NCBI GenBank assembly: GCA_963693285.1
Contig: OY848917.1
Span: 24,610,745 to 24,674,744 of the forward strand
Reading direction: 5' to 3'
DNA length: 64,000 bases
DNA from: Xestospongia muta
Lineage: Eukaryota > Porifera > Demospongiae > Haplosclerida > Petrosiidae
This document shows positions 12,236 to 30,700 of the stretch, in pieces. The position numbers were made by a program, and so were the translations under genes. The notes under the pieces were generated by a model. It searched no databases. It was not told the DNA's origin and saw only the letters and a list, made by a program, of their open reading frames with translations. Each line of letters opens with the position of its first letter. The first letter of the stretch is position 1.

Positions 12236-12939
12236 TTGCTACTTTAATAATTAATACAAACTATAATAATCAGTTTATTAATTCTTTTCAACATTTCATA
12301 CAAGATGACATGTTATAATCATATAACATAGGCAACATACAGAAATAAAACAAATTCATCCTTGTACAATAATGAATTATTCAAAAGGAATTGTTGATTA
12401 ACAGCAGTTACATAATGCATAACAAACAGTAAAAATCTTATTAATTACACTGTATTCAGAATTATCACACATTATTCTATTTATTGGTAAGTTAGATTCT
12501 TAAAAATGTTATATTTTTGTCGTAGCAGTCCAATCACTCACTCCACGTGTATTCTTACCTGTGAAAGGAAACCTGTAGGAACTCAATCCACTACCTTTAG
12601 AGTACTTAAGTTATTGAAGCATCCAATTGCACTTGCACAACAACAAGTATTAGGTACAGACCGTTATCATTTCGAATACGTCCGCATACCCCAGTATACC
12701 ACTGTGGGCGGAGGGGCCACACCTTCGATCTAAATTAAATTATCTTTCTTGTTGATTCTCTTCGTTAAGACGACAACACTGTGATGGTTTGTCTTAGTTG
12801 ATTCTACTAACACACTTCACTTAGGTAAGGTTAGTAATTTAATCATTGTGCCTGTGGTTTAATTTACTTTAAATTATCAAACATTTGATCGTGGTATATA
12901 TTTTTCAACCAAATGAAAAATATACATTTATTTATATCA
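12236..12939. other. Spacer, nothing recognised
   Basis: AT-rich DNA between the + strand PHD fragment and the minus-strand PHD of the MULE pseudogene. A 75-codon open frame at 12506–12733 resembles nothing known to me. Confidence 0.4.
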
Positions 12940-15335
12940 TAGTGTTATCGACATTTTTACAGGTGAATATGTTGTCTTCTTCAATATTGCTGTTATTAGT
13001 ACAAGAAACACGAACCCACAGTCCACAATAGTCACATTCAATCCAAAGTATGTCAACATCATGAGTATTTTCTCCTCTTGCCAACATACACCACATACTT
13101 TAATGTCTGTGTTTATTATTTTTGACTTTGATTTCTCCTGTTCATCCATTGTTGGTTTTGGTTTTGCCCAATGTTTTTTTGTTGTTTCCTTCTTTTTCTT
13201 GTCAAGAAAAATATAGGTTATTTAGTATGATTAGAATTAGGTGTGACATTTATTGTAGGCCTGAAATTTTCTTTGTTTTCGGATTAAATACGTTTCGATT
13301 CAAGTACTGCAATACCTGAATGGATATGTTCCTTTACTGTTGTCAGAGCATTAATGTCACTGCTAGATTCATCATGTTTTCCACTTTGCTCTTACATGCA
13401 CTGGTATCTGTGAATGAATCAGCTTGCAGTACATGAGAAAAATATTCACATGTGTTAAACTCACTGCTATCAACTGTGCACTTGTAAATATCACAGCTTT
13501 TGTTACTTTCACATTCATTGTCAATTTCATTATACTCCATGCTTTCATTTCTGTGTTCGTTTTCTAATTTGTCTGGCTCGTCTTTCTTTTCATAAACACC
13601 ATTATTGTTCTCAAGTTCAAATTTGTTCTCCATATTCTCCTCTTCTTCTTGTTTGTTGATTGATATATGAAGAAAGTGTATGTGCTTACATACTGTGTAA
13701 TGTAAGGTCACATCCATGCATGTACATGAATACATGTGTACACACACATGACACATTGAGCAATGAAGCTTGCACAAACAATTTTCTAATAGTTTGTTCA
13801 GAATGTTGTATGTGTCTTTTTTATTAAAACACTGAATTCTCCATGTCTTGTCATTGGTTGGTTGTCAAAATGGATTTAGTATATATAGCTCCGTTGCAGC
13901 TTTATGTCTTTTATGAATCTCATTTTTTTCTATGTGTTGTTTTACCCTATTCTGTCTTTTGTAGTTGTTCGTAAACTAAATTCCGTGCAATTCGAAGAAG
14001 AACATGGAGTAACCAATCAACACGGTGATTTTGTTTGTTGTTTAAGTATACTACTTTCAAAAGGTGATGGAATGACTCAGTGAACATGTTGGTGTTAACT
14101 ATAGTGTACCTACTCTATAACATGTAGCCCATGTTCTTGTATGTACTACATAGTGTGTGTTGAAAAAAAGTTATTATATCATTCATTCAAAAAAGACATT
14201 ATTTGCTGTAGACTGACAATGAATTCACTTTGTTCTCGCTCTTGTAACAAAATGCAAAGCTGGTGATATACTTCTATTTTTTCTTGCCTCTTAGGAATGT
14301 ACTGATTAAGAGCATTTCTTCAAGCCCGATCAACATACCAAATACAGAGCAATCTTTTGTTGTTGTGGGCACCATAAACACCAGACTAAGCATTATAATA
14401 TTGTTCTGCACAATCAGACATGTGTTTCAATATCTTCTACATGTGTATGAACAGCTTTAAAAAACTGTACCAATAATGTGACATCCTCCCGATTGCTTAT
14501 GGCCCATGCTACAGGTAATCCTTCTCCAAAGTCATCTATTACAAGTATGGATATAAGTTGAAAGTCATACTGGGTGGTACCATATGTTGCATCCATTAAA
14601 ATGACCTTGCTGCCATATTGCATCATTGCATTTCTTTGAAACTCAGTTTGTAATGCTAGTATGAAGTCATACTTGGCAAAGTCATTGATGCTTTTTGACT
14701 ACTCTATGCCTTGAGGTTTGAACAAAAGTACAGGATTATATGACATTCTTGCCATTTCTTCAACCCAAGCACACGTGCTTAAGAGATCATTTGTATCTTT
14801 TCTCACACTATCTAAATTTAGTCGTAGTTGAATATTAAGTATGTCCTGTTGTGAGATTGTTCACAACCAATTTCACCATTTGTCATTGTCTCTCTCACAT
14901 CATCTAATATCCTTTCGAGTGATACTCCATCATGTAATTTTGCTGCTATCTTGTGTTTAATATCAGGAGGAATAGGAAGGTGGGCAAGTTTAATCGAACT
15001 ACTGTTATGATGTGAACAATACTCTACTGTAATAGCTCCTTGTATTGTGTCTCCCATTACCTTCATATGTGCAATACATGATCATCCTGGTTTACACGAG
15101 CCTTGGCTTTTAAGTTGTCGTTCACCTTTTCCTCCAACTCTTACTTTTCCTGACCTGTTACAGTATAGATACCTATATTTAGTAGCTTTGTATATTTGAC
15201 TTTATGAGTCTTGTACATAATACGATTTACATTTCTCCCTTCCCCTGCTTTCCATGTCCTAAACTTTTCAAAATTATTAAAGTAGAACTTGTCAATATTA
15301 ATTTCCATATTGTGTTCACTTTTAAGATGTGATAT
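12940..15335 (-). pseudogene. MULE-type transposase pseudogene with SWIM zinc finger and C-terminal PHD finger
   Basis: Reading the minus strand from 15335 down, domains appear in order. First is an N-terminal zinc-binding-like region (about 15320–15070, …YRYLYCNRSG…RQLKSQG…). Next is a linker with IKLAHLPIPPDIKHKIAAKL (about 15000). Then comes a MULE transposase core (about 14820–13960) with VILMDATYGTTQYDFQLISI and GEGLPVAWAISNRED. A SWIM finger follows (13726–13682, CTC…CKH, pattern CxCxnCxH), then an acidic linker, and a PHD-like finger (13070–12950, CGVCWQE… ECDYCGLWV… C). The gene is dead. A frameshift lies near 14855, an in-frame stop near 14690, and two stops lie where Trp is expected near 14350–14300. 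A further frameshift sits inside the PHD. The family resembles ZSWIM3-like domesticated and mobile MULE genes. Confidence 0.75.
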
Positions 15336-15644
15336 TAAAGCAAGGATTGTTGGAAATCTAAATAATTATGTCAATTACACAAAACAATCTATTCAAACTG
15401 ACTTGGAGTCACATTTACTGCAACCATGCAGGACCATCAAAAGGCTTCATGTTAAGCAAGCCTCAAAATGCGTGCAAGACGCTATGGAGCTGAAGCAAGA
15501 TGGTTTCCACATCATTCTACAATACAGAAATTTATTGTAATAAAGAAAAGGCTTCAGTCATTACAAAGATGCTGGTTATAGTATTTGGGTGGGAACAAGA
15601 GGCGGAACCTTTTATAATGAAATGGTGGTTTCCTTTTGTATCTA

Positions 15645-16022
15645 ATGGCTAAAGTTGCTGTAAACTCTGACTGGAAAACGGAGCCTATGCCCGAAAAATA
15701 TACTACTATCGATATTAACATCGAATATTGTAAAGATGATATGACGAAAATTCGTGCAGGGTTTATTCCTCAGGCAATGGAAGAAAAGTGGTTTACATAC
15801 TTTGAAGACATTGAAAACAAGCTTTATATGCACCGAAGTTGGACTGGTTACTGTATTTATATCGTTACATTTGAGGAGAAAGGAGATAAATTTGTAGCTA
15901 CAATGGCAAAAGTGAATCGTGATCCATCACAGTGCCAATGTACTAGTGACGAAGAAGATAAAGAAATAATTGAATATATTATTGGTGCCCAGATTAGAAA
16001 AGCTACTTCCCGCAGGCAATAG
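15645..16022 (+). CDS. Small bacterial-like protein with MHRSWTGYC motif, copy 1
   Basis: Intronless, 125 codons from the ATG at 15645. The nine bases upstream are open but hold no ATG. It shares about 100 residues with the copy at 17804: SDWKTEPMPE, TTIDIN, GFIP…MEEKWF, LYMHRSWTGYC, F.E.GDKFVAT and VNRD. The C-terminus diverges after IIG (…KATSRRQ). From memory, the WF-[IT]-YF…LYMHRSWTG block resembles short uncharacterised bacterial proteins, so lateral transfer is a possibility. No catalytic motif, signal peptide or membrane segment is visible. A GGCGGAACC…TTTT element about 45 bases upstream of the start has a counterpart before copy 2. Function unknown. Confidence 0.7.
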   Translation: MAKVAVNSDWKTEPMPEKYTTIDINIEYCKDDMTKIRAGFIPQAMEEKWFTYFEDIENKLYMHRSWTGYCIYIVTFEEKGDKFVATMAKVNRDPSQCQCTSDEEDKEIIEYIIGAQIRKATSRRQ

Positions 16023-16447
16023 CTTCAATCAAGTCATGATGGTGTCTGCAAAGCAAAATTTATGTATATTTCAATTTTAATGTTTTTAAGTCCTCTTTAC
16101 ACAATCAATATATTGTCTATTATAATATATATGTACTTTTATATATATATTTTATTATTATTATTATTATTATTGTTGTTATTATGTATTACTAAAATGA
16201 TGCCATAATGAACTTTGGTACAGAGGTCATTTATATTTTCCAACAAACATAGTAGTTATATGTTTGTGTGTTGGTAGTTAATCTGTAGTATAGTTAATTA
16301 GTGCATAGTTGTTGATAAATCAGGGCTCTATATAAATAACTAATATTCAGTTATATATTTCATTCCAATTTTTGGCAGTTCCAGGTTGAGCATGTATTGA
16401 CTAAGCAGGAAGTCCATCTATATATGGTATACTAGTATAATAAATTG

Positions 16448-16575
16448 TTTATATATTAATTTGATTAGGGTGAAAAACAAAGTTTATACTCACAGATGTT
16501 AGGCTGGTCATTGCTAATTTTGTGGAGAAAAGAGACAAGTCTCTAGCTACCACTTCTGCAGTGAATATCATCTAT
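16448..16575 (+). pseudogene. Relic of the MHRSWTG small gene (middle part only)
   Basis: From 'gtttatatatt' at about 16448 the DNA aligns with codons for WFIYFDD through VNRD of the intact copies, but with indels and lost codons. A recognisable peptide is NFVEKRDKSLATTSAVN, against NFEERGDKFVATTAIVN in the intact copy. Neither end of the gene is present. Confidence 0.6.
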
Positions 16576-17803
16576 TGCAATCCCATTTTAACAAATATTC
16601 TAAGGAACTCATTTATTATTATCTTTATAATATCACATGCTTTATAGACAACCTATTGCAACCACATGCTTTAGCGCAACCTACAGTACAGTCAGTGAGT
16701 ATAGGTGACTGTACTAGTATTGGTGTAATTCATGTTTACAGCTACTGTGAATCCATCACAACTATTCAACGACGATTATAAGGTCCATACCTGTTTCACA
16801 GATCATATCTTTTAAAGAGTATTATTTATTTATTTATATACACATGTTCACGTTACTAGACTGCCTTGGAAAATGTACATTATCCACGTACAATATGTAT
16901 ACATATAGGTACAAAATCGTTGCACTTGCTAGTTCATAATGATTATGATTAATAATATTCAATACTACATTTACTTAGATAGACCAGCCAAAGAAGATAT
17001 GTTGTAGTGTTGTTTTAGTTATATTTAACTATAACTAAAACTAATACCCTCTTATTTTAAGATAGTTAAGCGAGTGGGCGTCTGGGGACGAGACTAATTA
17101 ATTTGTTATATGTATCATGGTAGTGCTCGATATGTACGACTGCCCCCAGAAAATATGACCGCCACTTTCACTCTATACGTATTATTGTGATTTCAAAATA
17201 ACTCCATAATTTTGTTATGAGGCTTATTTGAGCACATATTTGTCTTTAGCGAGTACGTTTCTAACTATTGAGTCATCTAACTTTGTTATAAATCAATTCA
17301 TTTCTAAAGTAGGAAACTGGGAAGTAGGTGAGCAGCCACATTGTTTCATCTTGTTTTCTCAGGCTAGCACAAAATTGCAATTAGCTTTTATAGTAGTTGT
17401 AGGACAGGAGAAGAGCAACTTGCTTGGAAGTTGGAAAGAAAGTACATAGCGTCCTAATAATTCAACTTCCTCACTTAATAATTTCTATATTAGTATAATT
17501 GAGATTTGCAAAGTATACAATTCATAAGTAGTTATTAGTTATTAATAAGTAATATTAATTTATTTTAAAATCCACTCCTTTTAAACGTGAGTAGTAGTAA
17601 ATCATACCATATTGAAATTTGATGTGTAGTCTCGCGCAGTCAGCCCCTCCTGTTTTAGTTAAGGGAGGGGCTACGCTATACAACGTGCAATGAATAATGA
17701 ACGAATTATTTTACTGGCTTTTCGACTACAACACCCACATGTTATTAATAGGGCGGAGCCCTTTTTTACTTCTGAGTCATCCTAGTCTTGTTTCACAAGT
17801 AAT
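16576..17803. other. Spacer between small-gene copies
   Basis: AT-rich. It contains an imperfect repeat of 'aactaaaac' near 17030 and a short GC-rich hairpin at 17642–17672. No coding evidence was found beyond chance open frames. Confidence 0.4.
17642..17672. repeat. GC-rich hairpin (AGCCCCTCC … GGAGGGGCT)
   Basis: A perfect 9-base inverted repeat with a 13-base loop. A closely related hairpin with a 10-base stem lies at 27828–27857. The two share stem sequence and a TGTTT-containing loop, suggesting one small dispersed element. Confidence 0.6.
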
Positions 17804-18247
17804 ATGGCAAGAAGACGTAGAGCCGGTAGAGAAACAGCTGTAAAATCCGACTGGAAAACGGAACCTATGCCCGAAAGCTGTACTACTATTGACATTAATC
17901 AAGAATTTTCGAAAGATGATATGGCTAATATTCGTGTTGGGTTCATTCCAGAAGTAATGGAAGAAAAGTGGTTTATATATTTTGATGACAGCGAAAGCAA
18001 ACTCTACATGCACAGAAGCTGGACAGGTTACTGTATGTATATTGTCAATTTTGAAGAAAGAGGAGACAAATTCGTAGCTACAACTGCTATCGTGAATCGT
18101 GATTCATCTCAATACACTTGTACTGATAATGATGAAGATAAACGACTAGCAGTAGGCATTATCGGTTCTGTTCTATTGGGAAGATCGTTCTCCATGGATA
18201 ACCCACTGGAAGCTTGGTCTTTGCTTGGCAACCATTCATTACAATGA
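17804..18247 (+). CDS. Small bacterial-like protein with MHRSWTGYC motif, copy 2
   Basis: Intronless, 147 codons. It starts with a basic stretch, MARRRRAGRE, absent from copy 1. The conserved core then follows: SDWKTEPMPE (residues about 15–24), GFIPEVMEEKWFIYF (about 46–60), LYMHRSWTGYC (about 67–77), FEERGDKFVATT and VNRD. A C-terminal extension (…LLGRSFSMDNPLEAW…) is also partly preserved in the relic at 18436–18832, so it is probably ancestral and lost in copy 1. Upstream GGCGGAGCCC…TTTT resembles the copy 1 promoter region. Family function unknown. The bacterial resemblance is from motif memory and needs a database search. Confidence 0.72.
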   Translation: MARRRRAGRETAVKSDWKTEPMPESCTTIDINQEFSKDDMANIRVGFIPEVMEEKWFIYFDDSESKLYMHRSWTGYCMYIVNFEERGDKFVATTAIVNRDSSQYTCTDNDEDKRLAVGIIGSVLLGRSFSMDNPLEAWSLLGNHSLQ

Positions 18248-18435
18248 TTAATTGTTTATATGAAGATACTATTTGTTTCTGAGCTTGTTATATCATTCTT
18301 GAGTATTTTTTTAATAGCCGTATATTGTATTTTGCATGATTTTATTCCAGTAAATGTGTCAGATACAAAGGTGTGACCTTATTGTGTAGGAAATGACGAC
18401 ATTTTATAAGTGATTACTTCCGGATGTAGTTTTAA

Positions 18436-18832
18436 AATGGCGGACTGGAACGCCCATGCCTGAAATATCTGCATGTGTATACTACAATAATCAACAGAGA
18501 GTTTTCGATAGAGGACATGACAAGATTTGTACATGTTTTATTCCTCGGTTAATGGAAGAAGAGTGATTATATAATATAATATATTGAATTAAATGAAAAC
18601 AAGCTTGTATAATACAAAGAGCTGACATGTAATTGTATGTATATTATTAATTCTGAGGAGAGACAAGATGCATTTCTAGTCACCACTACTGTAATCCTTC
18701 ACAGTTTGAAATTACTGAAATAAAAAATATGCAGTTTGTGGTACTTGTACATTTCTCTCAGCAACTAAGATCATTTTTCTACAGGTGAATAATAGAAACA
18801 GTGGCTTTACTTGGAAGGTACTCATTACAATA
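18436..18832 (+). pseudogene. Decayed third full-length copy of the MHRSWTG small gene
   Basis: This copy begins ATGGCGGACTGGAACG, matching the SDWKTEPMPE start of the intact copies. Fragments equivalent to REFS.EDM, the MEE segment, ELNENKL and the C-terminal extension follow, interrupted by several stops and indels. The tail (aagatcatttttct…tggaaggtactcattacaataa) aligns with the C-terminal extension of the copy at 17804. Confidence 0.6.
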
Positions 18833-23156
<4,324 letters not shown>

Positions 23157-23159
23157 AAA

Positions 23160-26336
<3,177 letters not shown>

Positions 26337-27423
26337 TAGTGGCACACAGTGTGTGTTAAGAGTAATACCTAGATGACTTTTCTGTTATATTGTCTTATCT
26401 GTCAGTTTGAGTGTCATATTATTATGTACACTCTGTTATTATTATTATTATTGTTATTATTGTTATTGTTACACTCTTTCTTTTGTGTGTGTATGAACAA
26501 AATAAGTAGAATAAAACACAGCAAATTATAAGGTTTAGTAATAATTATTTTATGTATACAGAGCACAGAATGTTCTAATTATAGTTAATTATTATAGCAA
26601 TTAAGTTAATGATACACTTCACAATGTTCATTTTGTTTTCTAATTAATTATTGTAAATGATGAATAATTAATTAATATTTGTTGTTAGTGAAATGCAACA
26701 GAGTTTATCATGGTAATGTGAGGTAAGTACGAGGATACAATCTACAAAAGGTTGATAAGCTATGAGTAAGTAAAATTTTGAATTGTCTTGGTCTTACTGT
26801 TGAAAATCTACTGGCAATTAACCTTAACTAAAGATCCATTCATTGTCATAGAACCTGATGGTCAGTAATTTTGCTCTGGCTACCTGTAGCTTAAAGATTT
26901 ACTCTGTAGAGTTTTGCAGCTGTAGATACTTTCAATCGTTGCCAAGTTAGAGCAGTTCAAAGTGCATTGTCAGCTAAAAGACAGACAGACACACACACAC
27001 AAAGCAAGTACTGTAACCCTTGCCCACACAATGAGTTAATAAGTCACAATGACCTACTCAGACTTTCAGAGACAATTTGATTAAGCTACATGTACACCTT
27101 CAGTCATGACTCTCCTGGATTAATCATTTGAGATAATTTCCAAGAAAACAATTTCAAACTAACTTTTCTCAAGATTACAACGTTCACCTCATGAAAAATA
27201 GTCATGAATCAACATCTACGTTACATTCACCAGATGGATAAGTAAATTTAACCTAAGAAAAGGAATTGATTAATTAATAGGAAACAATATGACTTACTGA
27301 TACTTTTACATCTTTGTTTGATTATGGTGCTTCTGATGATTGTTGAATTACCTCTGATGTTGTTTCCTCTAGATCATCTGAATACAACCTTTTACGTTTT
27401 AATTTACTTCGCCTTCTCCTTAC
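26337..27423. other. Spacer downstream of ARF6
   Basis: AT-rich 3' flank with a TTA/TTG trinucleotide stretch near 26435–26470. No ARF6 coding sequence remains. On the minus strand at 27290–27420 a frame with RRRRSKLKRKRL could be a further exon of the putative divergent gene, but no splice acceptor can be fixed. Confidence 0.35.
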
Positions 27424-27545
27424 AATATTATAATTTCATGAACTTTGCCTGCTTTGGAACCATATTTTTTTCTTTTCACTATACTCGTTCCTTGACTGAC
27501 ATCACTTTTACATAAGAGACACTGTTCAAACACTGCACTAGCCAT
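27424..27545 (-). CDS. Putative first exon of a divergent minus-strand gene
   Basis: A minus-strand ATG at 27545 opens about 40 codons (MASAVFEQCLLCKSDVSQG…) with a CxxC pair suggestive of a zinc-binding start. It ends at a good donor (GTAAGG, read at 27423–27418). It diverges from the start of the ANK-ROCO gene across a GC-rich interval of about 210 bases. No downstream exon was identified with certainty, so this may be a chance frame. Confidence 0.3.
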
Positions 27546-27755
27546 AATTGCAATAGCAGACATCGCCGTGTCCGACCGGAAAAATCGCCGTGTCCGTCTG
27601 TTTTTTGGACGTATATATCCGGGCGGGTTTCAAGACGGACCCATCAACGGATTATCCTTCTGGGCCACCATATTATTGGCAACATTCCTGTCGCTAGTCT
27701 GTTGTGCTAAACTCCTGTTGGATCCTACCTATACTTTGGGCTTAAAGCAGTGACT
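27546..27755. promoter_or_regulatory. Candidate promoter / 5' UTR of the ANK-ROCO gene
   Basis: A GC-richer island in AT-rich surroundings, with a near-direct repeat (ATCGCCGTGTCCG twice) and GGGCCACCATATTATTGG, which combines a YY1-like CCATATT with an ATTGG (inverted CCAAT). It lies directly upstream of the ATG at 27756 and possibly serves the divergent exon too. Confidence 0.4.
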
Positions 27756-30700
27756 ATGGGAAATAGTAAGAGCATCTTATTTTGTTATTAGTATACTGGC
27801 AGGACTAAGTAGTATTCAAGCATAATCAGCCCCTCTCGTGTTTCCTAGAGAGGGGCTGTCTATTCAAGACCAAGTATGGATATATAATAAAGTGTCTAAC
27901 TTGACTGGTATTATTAGAGATCTGAGCACTTGATTTAAAATTTGGTTTCTGGATTCTGAGGCAACATTTTAGTAATTGATTTATTTTATTAATTAATACA
28001 ACAGAGACCACGACCACTAGTATGATATATAGCCAGTTATTTCCCATTCAATGTACAATTTGTGGTTAGTATTCACCAATGTAGATTACATATGCTATGT
28101 CACACACTCAGAGTTTGAGGTTTATGGTTTAAAGATAATTGAGTGCTAATATTTAAGTATATTAATTAGTAGAGGCTTCTAAATGTGATTGTTTATGTGA
28201 GTGTCAGAAACTGGCACTTTTACTTGATGATATCTTGCTTGTAAAAAGTTTGGTGCTTACTATCAAAGTATGATCGTTTTATAATACTATGTCCGAGTTG
28301 AGTTGAGCCTTTATTTAAAAAAAGGTGTTCTATGCACGGAATGTAAGATGAGGTATTTCCTAACCTATTATATGCAATTAGCACTAAAAAAATTTTAATA
28401 ATATTCATCATTTGTTCACGTGAATGTCATGCGAATACACCACGTTTTCTCTCGTGCTCGTGAAGATACAAAGGAGAAAGAGACTGAAATCACAAACAAA
28501 GGAGGTCGTTGCGAATGTCCGTGACGATTTAGAGGAAGTCAGCAGGCATCAACGAACTCAAGGACCTCTTAAACGAACCACTGATGCCACAGAATAAGTC
28601 TGATGATTCAGATCAATCAGGTAGCTCTGGTGACGAATAGTTCTAGGTATTCTCAGTCTTCCTTCTTTGGTAAAAGGTTCTTTTCAGAACCACGGTGGCT
28701 TTATAGCTGCCTTAAATCGCAAAAGACAATATCTGATTATTATTTTAATAATAATTATTATTGTTATAATGGGACTTTTGTTCAAATAATTAGAACTGTA
28801 ATTTCGATTGTCATATGACACGTGGCTGACTTCTCAAGGCGAAAATTGTTGTTTATTAAAATCCTCGAAAGTGTTGAATTTGAAGTATGACGAAGGTATG
28901 CCATTGAAAACGTATGGAGTTTTATAGTTTGCTACTTTCTCGTAGCACTCAAAAAGCCAAATTTTATATATAAAATTCGCGGATAGCACGTAAAACGGCA
29001 AAGTTATTTACATGTCTGGGTAGCTCAACTCAACTCGGACAGAGTTTAGTAAGTATGCTTTTATCATGAAAATGTAGCCAGGATTAATTGAAATACAAGA
29101 GCATTGTTCATTGGTTATTAGTTTGAATATTCTTATTTTTGCTTGATTGAAGTTATGATTTGACTCTGACACAATCATCCATGGAGAGAATTATCTAGCT
29201 AGCTCAATAGATTAGTGTTGTTAGTGCTTGTTACTGTAATAATGCCCTCGTTTAACTATCTAAGTCTCTTTCACCTAGAATTTACATTGTTGTAGATTAC
29301 TGTTGTAGGTACCAATGACAGTTCAAAGTAACATATATATATATACACTTCCTATACTGTGTTTGACAAGTGGTTTGTAGAATTGTACTGGCAAAATCAG
29401 TTGTACTATTAATATATCAGTGGCCTCTTACATTCAGAATTATTTAAATTGTTCTATTAAAGCTTTTTCCGATTCGCTTTCTTTGTTCATTTACTTATTG
29501 TTGTTGTTGTTGTTTCTTATAAGGCTCTCTTCTATTAATTTTGTAGTTTGTTAAAGCATATTTCATAATAATATTCAAACTACAGAATACATCAAATAAC
29601 AATAGAATAATGTAAGCTTTCTAGTAGATCATTACTACAAAGGTATTTTTCAACTTTTAAGCACTTTCACGTGGCTCTTTAGTGGCACAAACCATTGTTT
29701 AGTATGTTCTTATCCTGAAATTTAATCATTGAATCTAGATCAAGCTATACTTAAAGAAGTTTTAATGCAGTCAAAAATCAAGTACATTTTTTGATTTATG
29801 GGAATTATTCATAACACATTTAGTATATTTGTTTTTACTTTAGTAAATAGCAAATTAATTAATTTTGCTAAAGAAGGAAACTTATCAGGAGTAAATGATG
29901 CCATCTTAAATGGTGCAAATGTAAATGCTGTAGATGATGTAAGTTTCATTATTTAATTTTACACTTAATGAATAAAATATTTACTCCAAATTGTTTTCTT
30001 CAAACATAACAAATGTTAGTTTTTGTCTATATGTTTTGTTTTCTTGCTACATAACAAACAAGCCGAGTTAGGTACTGATCTACTTCGTTTGTAGATTTGA
30101 GTTTATAGTGATAAATTACTACTGACATAATTGAATATTTCATTTGTGTAATGTCATAATTAATCCACAAAGAAATAAAAATTTATTTCTGCACAGTAGT
30201 ATATGGACAGCACACATTGTTGTTCAGAAAGACTTTGCTTCACAGCATAGGCTTCACTATACTGCATAGTGCTTTATTTATGAGGAGCTTAAATTTTGAG
30301 GTTTTCATGGATTTGGTCTTAGACGCGAAAATTGTGCCCTGTAATTATATGGTATAATCAAGGTCAGGTATGGGGGGGGGGGGGATTTTAGCCACACCCC
30401 CACACACATGATAAGTTAGAACTGAGCTCTTGCCAAGCCATATCTCTTTATCACTATTTTAGTGCTGTGAACAAAACTTCAGAGCTTCCAGATCCTAGTG
30501 GTCCACTATCAAAAGTAGTACCATCATCCTCAATAGAGGCAGCAAACTCGAAAGTATCTGCTGCTTTGAAGTTGGACCAGAAGAAAAAGACCAGAGGGCC
30601 ATATGGAAGAGTTTCTGCTGAAAAGAAGGCTGAAATAGGAAGAAGAGCGGCAGAGCATGGTGTAGCTTCCACTGTACTTATTATGCTGGAAAGTTTCCAG

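Noticed and set aside
13343..13777. Independent acidic 144-codon minus-strand gene
   Set aside because: It holds the SWIM finger and linker of the MULE pseudogene and is part of that relic.
14818..15066. Stand-alone 82-codon gene
   Set aside because: It is the linker region of the MULE transposase pseudogene, bounded by frameshifts.
15636..15644. Upstream start for the small gene at 15645
   Set aside because: Position 15636 is TTG, not ATG. The first ATG in frame is at 15645.
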